Shown here piece by piece: positions 40,176-44,923 of a stretch of 44,923 bases of DNA (position 1 is its first letter; each line of letters opens with the position of its first letter). Under the pieces are notes generated by a model. That model searched no databases. It was not told the origin of the DNA and saw only the letters and a list, made by a program, of their open reading frames with translations. Source of the DNA: a virus. Location of the stretch: IMG/VR virus record IMGVR_UViG_3300031884_000931, positions 1-44,923 of that record. One strand, 5' to 3'. The position numbers and the translations under genes were made by a program.

Positions 40176-41170
40176 TCTTTAATTCCGCATTGTTCGTTAC
40201 AGGCAAATATTTTGCCTTCCGGCACACTTAGTTGCCATGTTGTTTCTATCTTATTAAACCATTTAATAGCATCTTCGATGCTGTATTCTAAAGCATTATT
40301 GTTTGATATCAATGGTTGTAATTGTGCATTACTAGATCTTCTAGTACTGTTAAGCGGATAAAATCCCAACCAGCAACAGGGATATACTTCTCCGTTAGCA
40401 CTTACATAAATTTCTTTATTCTTTATTGAGTAACAATCTATACGTCTATTACTTTTTTCATTACGGACTGCACCGCCGGGGTCTGTGAGATATGTGTGAC
40501 TATCATCCCATAATTCATCAAAGTCTGTTTTACCTTGATAGTTACCAACTATATGACTTAACCTTTTGTCTGAAGTAAACACAGGGAACGAGTTTCTTCC
40601 GTTATCCACTAACCAAAAGTTTTCAAATCCTAGTTGCTTACTCAACTCACGGCACTCTTCAACTTGATGTTGATTATGATCAAATACTATCATTGCCCAG
40701 GTTGCACGGCCGCCTGCTGTGATAAACTTAGTTGCGTTATCTATTATAAACTGCCAATCGGTATTTTGTCTATACAAATGATGTGTGTCAACAAGTCCAT
40801 CAATTCTAAAATCAATTTTAACTTGAGATAGTTGCCCTAGCTTGGCCCATATATTAGGTTTTGCGCTGCCATTGGTGCTGATTTCTATTTCAATATCAGG
40901 ATTAGCATCAATAAAATATTCAACAATGGCTAACCCATCACTTGCAGTAACAAAGTCACCGTGATTGCCATTTATCAATAGTTTGTTTAACTGACGAATA
41001 AAGGCCACAGAGAAAATCTTCTTTACCTGTTCTAACTTCATATCACATAAAGGATACGTGCCTTCTATTACATCAACTCCACGAAAATTACGAGGACAAT
41101 CTGGACAGGCAGCATTACATCGTGTGCTTATTTCTAAATGCACTTGCTGTATATCTTTATACTCAATCAT
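40172..41170 (-). CDS. Radical-SAM/SPASM protein, 332 aa
   Basis: Canonical CX3CX2C at STRCNAACPDCPRN (Cys18, 22, 25), then NGNHGDF (the GGEP site is degenerate), ISTNGSAKPNIW, and RIDGLVDTHHLYR. The C-terminal SPASM-like part has YVSANGEVYPCCWLGFYP and FACNEQCG. This is the only one in the operon with the radical-SAM core first. The absence of a clear GGEP is unusual. Confidence 0.85.
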   Translation of the reverse strand: MIEYKDIQQVHLEISTRCNAACPDCPRNFRGVDVIEGTYPLCDMKLEQVKKIFSVAFIRQLNKLLINGNHGDFVTASDGLAIVEYFIDANPDIEIEISTNGSAKPNIWAKLGQLSQVKIDFRIDGLVDTHHLYRQNTDWQFIIDNATKFITAGGRATWAMIVFDHNQHQVEECRELSKQLGFENFWLVDNGRNSFPVFTSDKRLSHIVGNYQGKTDFDELWDDSHTYLTDPGGAVRNEKSNRRIDCYSIKNKEIYVSANGEVYPCCWLGFYPLNSTRRSSNAQLQPLISNNNALEYSIEDAIKWFNKIETTWQLSVPEGKIFACNEQCGIKE

Positions 41171-42495
41171 TGCAATTCTTTAAACTCTGGAAATAAGTCC
41201 CAGAAACTTTCTTTTCGTAATTCATCTAATACACGTGTTTCTTCTACAAAACGTGGCCAGTGTTCCGTAGCATGATTGTCTTTCATTAGACTTAACAAAC
41301 TCTGATACCCAGTGGTTGCTCTACGTAACGTATCCTGTGGATCTAGCCAGGCAATATGTTCTTCATATGCAGGATAGATTACACGCTCTTTGAACTCCTG
41401 GGGAAATATATCACAACGATACCACTCGGGACTTTGGCAAATATTGATATTCCAATCCTTTGCTTGAATCAATCCCAACTTTGTCCATTCTTTGTGAAAG
41501 TCTAATACATGCATTATGTTCATGGAGCTAACTGTGGAGCTAACATAAAAGTCCACGTGCGGGACTTCCTTCATCATGCGTTCGCGGTTCTCTATTGTTT
41601 GCTTCCAGTCTGCACCCTTGCGTATTAATTCTGCTTGTGGGCCCATGCCATCTAAACTAGCACCAACACTTACGTTTTTAAAGTGTTTCCAGTATTCAAA
41701 TACGTGTTTATCTTTATAGCGCATTTCGCTAAAGTTTGTATTGTACTGTAAACGAATATCTGTTTTACCTGCGTCAATTAGCTTCTCTAGCAAGTAATAA
41801 TGCTCTTTCATAATCAGCGGCTCGCCACCAGCAAAGTACACTTGCTCTAGGTGGGGGATATGTTCTTCCATTTGTTCAAGCATGCCATCTTCTGTTCCTG
41901 TAGCATATTCCACTCGTGCCATGTCGCGACCAAGAACATCGGGTACACGCTTGTATAACTTAACATGATCGTTGTACCAGTTACTGCTGAAAATAGGACC
42001 GCAGGAACGGCAGCGGAAATTGCAGAGATTGCTAAAACGCACATCCCAATAACGAATCTTGAATTCTTCATGTGTGCCATCATCTTTGGTGTCCTTTATC
42101 TCTTTGATCATATGCCCGTAGTTACGGTTAGCATCGTTACGCATACTAAACGCACCGTGCTTCTCTTGCTCGTAGCACTTGGTACATTCAACACAAGGTT
42201 TATCCTGTAGCATATTGCTACGCATAGTCTTGTACTTGTCTTGATTCCATACTTCCTTCATTGTATTCTTACGCAGGTCTCCGACAGGGTGCCAGTAGTC
42301 TGCTAAACAGCAAGGATACACCCGACCATCCGGAAAGGCATGCATGTGCATCCATGGTAACATACAGAATGTGTCACTGTGTGTTAGTTTACGATATTCG
42401 TCTTCTGTTAATTCACTGCGTTCAATGAAATACGGAGCACGTGCATTATAGTCGTACCCTTTATCGTAAAATCCTGCTACTGTATTGTCTGTCAT
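41167..42495 (-). CDS. Twitch-domain radical-SAM protein, 442 aa
   Basis: ATG 42495 gives an ATGA overlap with the gene behind it and is preferred over a TTG at 42510. Twitch half: Cys44, CC 62-63 (RVYPCCLAD), C104-x2-C107 (preceded by C101). Core: LCNFRCRSCG (Cys158, 162, 165), YFAGGEPLI, LQYNTNFSEM. C-terminus is acidic/aromatic (WDLFPEFKELQ), as in the sister 43828 gene. Confidence 0.86.
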   Translation of the reverse strand: MTDNTVAGFYDKGYDYNARAPYFIERSELTEDEYRKLTHSDTFCMLPWMHMHAFPDGRVYPCCLADYWHPVGDLRKNTMKEVWNQDKYKTMRSNMLQDKPCVECTKCYEQEKHGAFSMRNDANRNYGHMIKEIKDTKDDGTHEEFKIRYWDVRFSNLCNFRCRSCGPIFSSNWYNDHVKLYKRVPDVLGRDMARVEYATGTEDGMLEQMEEHIPHLEQVYFAGGEPLIMKEHYYLLEKLIDAGKTDIRLQYNTNFSEMRYKDKHVFEYWKHFKNVSVGASLDGMGPQAELIRKGADWKQTIENRERMMKEVPHVDFYVSSTVSSMNIMHVLDFHKEWTKLGLIQAKDWNINICQSPEWYRCDIFPQEFKERVIYPAYEEHIAWLDPQDTLRRATTGYQSLLSLMKDNHATEHWPRFVEETRVLDELRKESFWDLFPEFKELQ

Positions 42496-43841
42496 ATTGA
42501 ATTGTACCAATTGGCTAATATAGGAAATGTGTCTGCAAAGTTCTTACCGCGACGCTGATCATATTGTATGTAAAATTGTTTAAAGTCTTGCTGTAGTACT
42601 GATTGTTCTGCTGCGCCCATGTGCGGTGTTTTAACCACATCAAGATAATCAATCAAGCGTTGCAATTGATTGCGTTCAAACTCGTGAAGCATAGGATCAT
42701 TGCAATTGGTATCGAGCCAATCTTGCAAACGAATTTTAAAGTGTGTACGAATATTATCTGGAAGAACTAATGGACTTTGAAAACTTGGAAAGCGTAATAT
42801 ATTTAGCGAAAATGTAGGGAAGTCTTTTCCATATTCGCGTTTCCAGTTCATCATGCATTCCAGGAAACTATCCAATGAATCTAAACACAATGCATTAATT
42901 GTACACATCACATGAAACCCACGCAATTTACCCGACGTCATTAATTTCTCAGCATTGTTTGCCCAATCATCAAATACTAGGCCATCACGTATATATTCTG
43001 CTTGCAGATTCATTGCTTCGTTACTGGTGTAAAGATCAAATACTACTCCATCAATGCTTGCTAGTAACCGATCAACATCAACATCTGTGCCTAAGTTACT
43101 GTTAAATGCCAAGCGTGTATTACTCTTACCCTTGTTGGTCTTAAACCAATCTAATAGCTTCCATGTATCACCGGACATGAGCGGTTCGCCGCCAGTGACA
43201 CGTAGTTCTTTTAATGTTTTGTGCAGGTCGGTTTCCCACCATTTGTGGAACGCTTCAACATACGGATTAACTTCTCCAAAGCGGTATAACTGACTGCTAT
43301 CATGTATGTGAGTAAAGTGATTACGACCGTCGCTAGTAAGATTAGTATAAGGACCATTCTGCTTGATATCTTTAACCCAAGTACTACTAAACGCCGGATT
43401 ACAGTAAGAGCAAGCAAACTGGCAGGTGCGGTCAAAGGCAATTTCAAGTGTTTGCAAATCCACGTCTGCATTGCTATCCAAGTTGAACGCATCATCTAAA
43501 TCCTTGTCTTCGTATATAACTGTTTTGTAAACACGATCACTAATGTTATCGCGGCCAATGTCTTCTATCTTCCAGCAGTACTCGCAACCTGCAGGGCGTT
43601 CGCCTTTTTGCATCATTGCACGTTCAGATTTCTTCTTAGCTGTGTTATGTAATGCTTTAGGATTTGCTTGAACATCTGCTATACTAACTTGGTGCGGTAA
43701 GGGATGATGACAACTAGTAGTCTGCCCTGATCCCAGCCATATAGTAGCGTTGTACCATTTGGCGCCACAGAAGCTTTCTGACTTGATGTCAATTACTCTG
43801 CGCTTGTATTCAAAATCTGTTTCGTTATTAATTCTGGGCAT
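42492..43841 (-). CDS. Twitch-domain radical-SAM protein with altered Cys pair, 449 aa
   Basis: Twitch half has Cys25, a single Cys44 followed by His-His where its relatives have Cys-Cys (TTSCHHPLP), and C86-x2-C89. Core: RTCQFACSYCNPAFSSTW (Cys140, 144, 147), LRVTGGEPLMS and LAFNSNLGT. The Cys-to-His swap could change the auxiliary cluster ligands. Overlaps the gene behind it by 14 bases. Confidence 0.85.
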   Translation of the reverse strand: MPRINNETDFEYKRRVIDIKSESFCGAKWYNATIWLGSGQTTSCHHPLPHQVSIADVQANPKALHNTAKKKSERAMMQKGERPAGCEYCWKIEDIGRDNISDRVYKTVIYEDKDLDDAFNLDSNADVDLQTLEIAFDRTCQFACSYCNPAFSSTWVKDIKQNGPYTNLTSDGRNHFTHIHDSSQLYRFGEVNPYVEAFHKWWETDLHKTLKELRVTGGEPLMSGDTWKLLDWFKTNKGKSNTRLAFNSNLGTDVDVDRLLASIDGVVFDLYTSNEAMNLQAEYIRDGLVFDDWANNAEKLMTSGKLRGFHVMCTINALCLDSLDSFLECMMNWKREYGKDFPTFSLNILRFPSFQSPLVLPDNIRTHFKIRLQDWLDTNCNDPMLHEFERNQLQRLIDYLDVVKTPHMGAAEQSVLQQDFKQFYIQYDQRRGKNFADTFPILANWYNSI

Positions 43842-44923
43842 GGTATTTACATTCGTTCCAAAACTCTTTCATTTCAGGAAAGGTTTCTAAAAAATTAGTC
43901 TTGCGACGTTTATCGTGTTCATTAAAGAAACGATAAAAATCTGCTCTTTGTAGTTTAACATAGTTTGGGTCTAAATTACGACCTTCTCGCATCCAGTCTA
44001 TGTCACGACGCATACGTTGTACTTCGTAATCTTTAAATCCTTGGAATGGTTTATCTGCGGTTTCTAAATTGAGTTCCATCCAGTCTGCTACACGCTCTAG
44101 TACACCTACATATACTTCAGGTAGTATCTGTATACTTTGCCATGTAGGTGTGCGTAGTAAGGGAGTATCGAACCAGACACGCTGATATGTTGTACTGTGT
44201 GTTCTACGTAGACTTAGTATATAATCTAGCTGACGTTGTATTCCTAATACACTTAAATTATTCATTGTAATAATAAATGTCAAACTATTGCGATATGGAA
44301 TTTCTGTTAAGAAACGTTCTACGTTGTCGACCACACGATTTGCATTCATCCCGTGCCTGATATATTCGGCATGTGCAGGAATTCCGGAATCCAAACTAAC
44401 AAACTGCATGAAGTGTTCAATTTGGGTATTACAAAGTTGCTTAACGTAACCTAAGTACTTCTCCATTAATGCTGGCTCCACACTAAAGTTACTGGTTACG
44501 TTTAAGTGTAGTTCGGGATTGGGTAATGCTAATACATAGTCAAATACTTTGTATGTATTCTTATCCATTAGCGGTTCACCACCGGTCATACGGAAATGTT
44601 TTAGTTTTGGGTACAGCTCGGGCCACCACTGCCAAAATGCATCAACATAGGGATTGGTGTCGCGACTAGGTATAGGACGGTTACGACCAGTAAAGTGACT
44701 GCTATCGTTATGAATAGTGCTTGTAGGATATCCTCCCCACTTATCAACTTCTGCTTGCCAAGTTGAACTAAACTGCGGGCTACAGTAACTACAAGACAAA
44801 TTGCAAGCGTGGTTAAAATTAACTTCCACATAACTAGGAATAACGTCATTTTCTTCTCCGGTACTGTTTATGATTGCATCGTAATCACTTGCTGCCCAGG
44901 GCTCACCGGATCTATAATGACGA
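43828..44923 (-). CDS. Twitch-domain radical-SAM protein (5' end beyond window)
   Basis: The frame is open to the right edge; the region just inside it reads RSGEPWAASDYDAI and then a linker before NFNHACNLSCSYCSPQFSST with the CX3CX2C site, FRMTGGEPLM, VTSNFSVEP and FVSLDSGIPAHAEY. Because no start is visible, a GTG at 44829 is not the true start. Sister of 42492-43841; both share the SPQF/NPAF-SSTW stretch after the cluster. It is the most upstream visible gene of the minus-strand operon. Confidence 0.85.
   Translation of the reverse strand, partial: RHYRSGEPWAASDYDAIINSTGEENDVIPSYVEVNFNHACNLSCSYCSPQFSSTWQAEVDKWGGYPTSTIHNDSSHFTGRNRPIPSRDTNPYVDAFWQWWPELYPKLKHFRMTGGEPLMDKNTYKVFDYVLALPNPELHLNVTSNFSVEPALMEKYLGYVKQLCNTQIEHFMQFVSLDSGIPAHAEYIRHGMNANRVVDNVERFLTEIPYRNSLTFIITMNNLSVLGIQRQLDYILSLRRTHSTTYQRVWFDTPLLRTPTWQSIQILPEVYVGVLERVADWMELNLETADKPFQGFKDYEVQRMRRDIDWMREGRNLDPNYVKLQRADFYRFFNEHDKRRKTNFLETFPEMKEFWNECKYHAQN

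Noticed and set aside
33660-44923. RiPP (radical-SAM peptide) biosynthesis cluster
   Set aside because: No recognisable precursor leader, no RRE domain, protease or exporter; the nearby sugar enzymes fit glycan chemistry better. Kept as one testable idea for the 33-aa peptide only.
1-44923. CRISPR arrays, integrase or attachment sites
   Set aside because: No spaced repeat array, recombinase gene or tRNA-adjacent direct repeat was seen.

Overview
The window looks like a stretch of a large, AT-rich, virulent tailed-phage genome, most simply a T4-like myovirus of an aquatic Gram-negative bacterium. Supporting this are many short genes that overlap by 1-4 bases (ATGA, GTGA, TAATG), a T4-RNase-H-type 5' nuclease, phage-style DHFR and thymidylate synthase, a MazG-like pyrophosphohydrolase, queuosine-type QueD and QueE, DUF3307 and DUF2061 membrane proteins, two GIY-YIG homing endonucleases, and a MoxR ATPase with a von Willebrand A partner. 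I see no capsid, tail, terminase, integrase, tRNA or CRISPR in the window, so the phage assignment rests on gene content and layout. Host and exact lineage are inference.

Bases 1-28,777, plus strand: nucleotide and 7-deazaguanine metabolism (phosphoribosyltransferase, QueD, MazG-like, QueE; 1-3.4 kb); a basic repeat protein, an SGNH-like protein and the 5' nuclease (3.4-6.1 kb); small membrane or secreted proteins (6.1-7.8 kb); small unknown genes with a homing endonuclease and a PD-(D/E)XK-like nuclease (7.8-11 kb); an ABC-ATPase/GNAT fusion (11-12 kb); a split rubrerythrin plus rubredoxin pair ending in a clear terminator (12.0-12.7 kb); small genes each led by recognisable promoters, including MoxR/VWA (12.7-18.7 kb); a run of tiny conserved genes and a gene whose ribosome site lies in a hairpin (18.7-21.6 kb); methyltransferase, DHFR and ThyA (21.6-23.7 kb); and a sugar epimerase plus a sugar aminotransferase (23.7-25.8 kb).

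Bases 25,736-44,923 are mostly minus strand: a 1013-residue protein made of nine related repeats, a divergent plus-strand glycosyltransferase-like gene, then an almost unbroken minus-strand operon running in from beyond the right edge. In transcription order it holds three 'twitch' radical-SAM proteins, one radical-SAM/SPASM protein, another twitch radical-SAM, a glycosyltransferase-like protein, a reductase-like Rossmann protein, an SGNH-like protein, a sixth radical-SAM protein, an unknown protein, another SGNH-like protein, a 33-codon peptide, a third SGNH-like protein, a NodU/CmcH carbamoyltransferase, a homing endonuclease, a nucleotidyltransferase and an APS-kinase/DUF2061 fusion.

Taken together, the right half reads as a phage-encoded pathway that builds and decorates a glycan or other small polymer (amino-sugar synthesis, glycosyl transfer, radical-SAM chemistry, carbamoylation, SGNH acyl chemistry). 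This is the best candidate for an undescribed system here. Other strong signals are the ribosome-site hairpin with a promoter-like element in its loop (20,290-20,338), a repeated double-box promoter with an 11-base step, and a GC-rich pseudoknot-like intergenic RNA (13,281-13,380).
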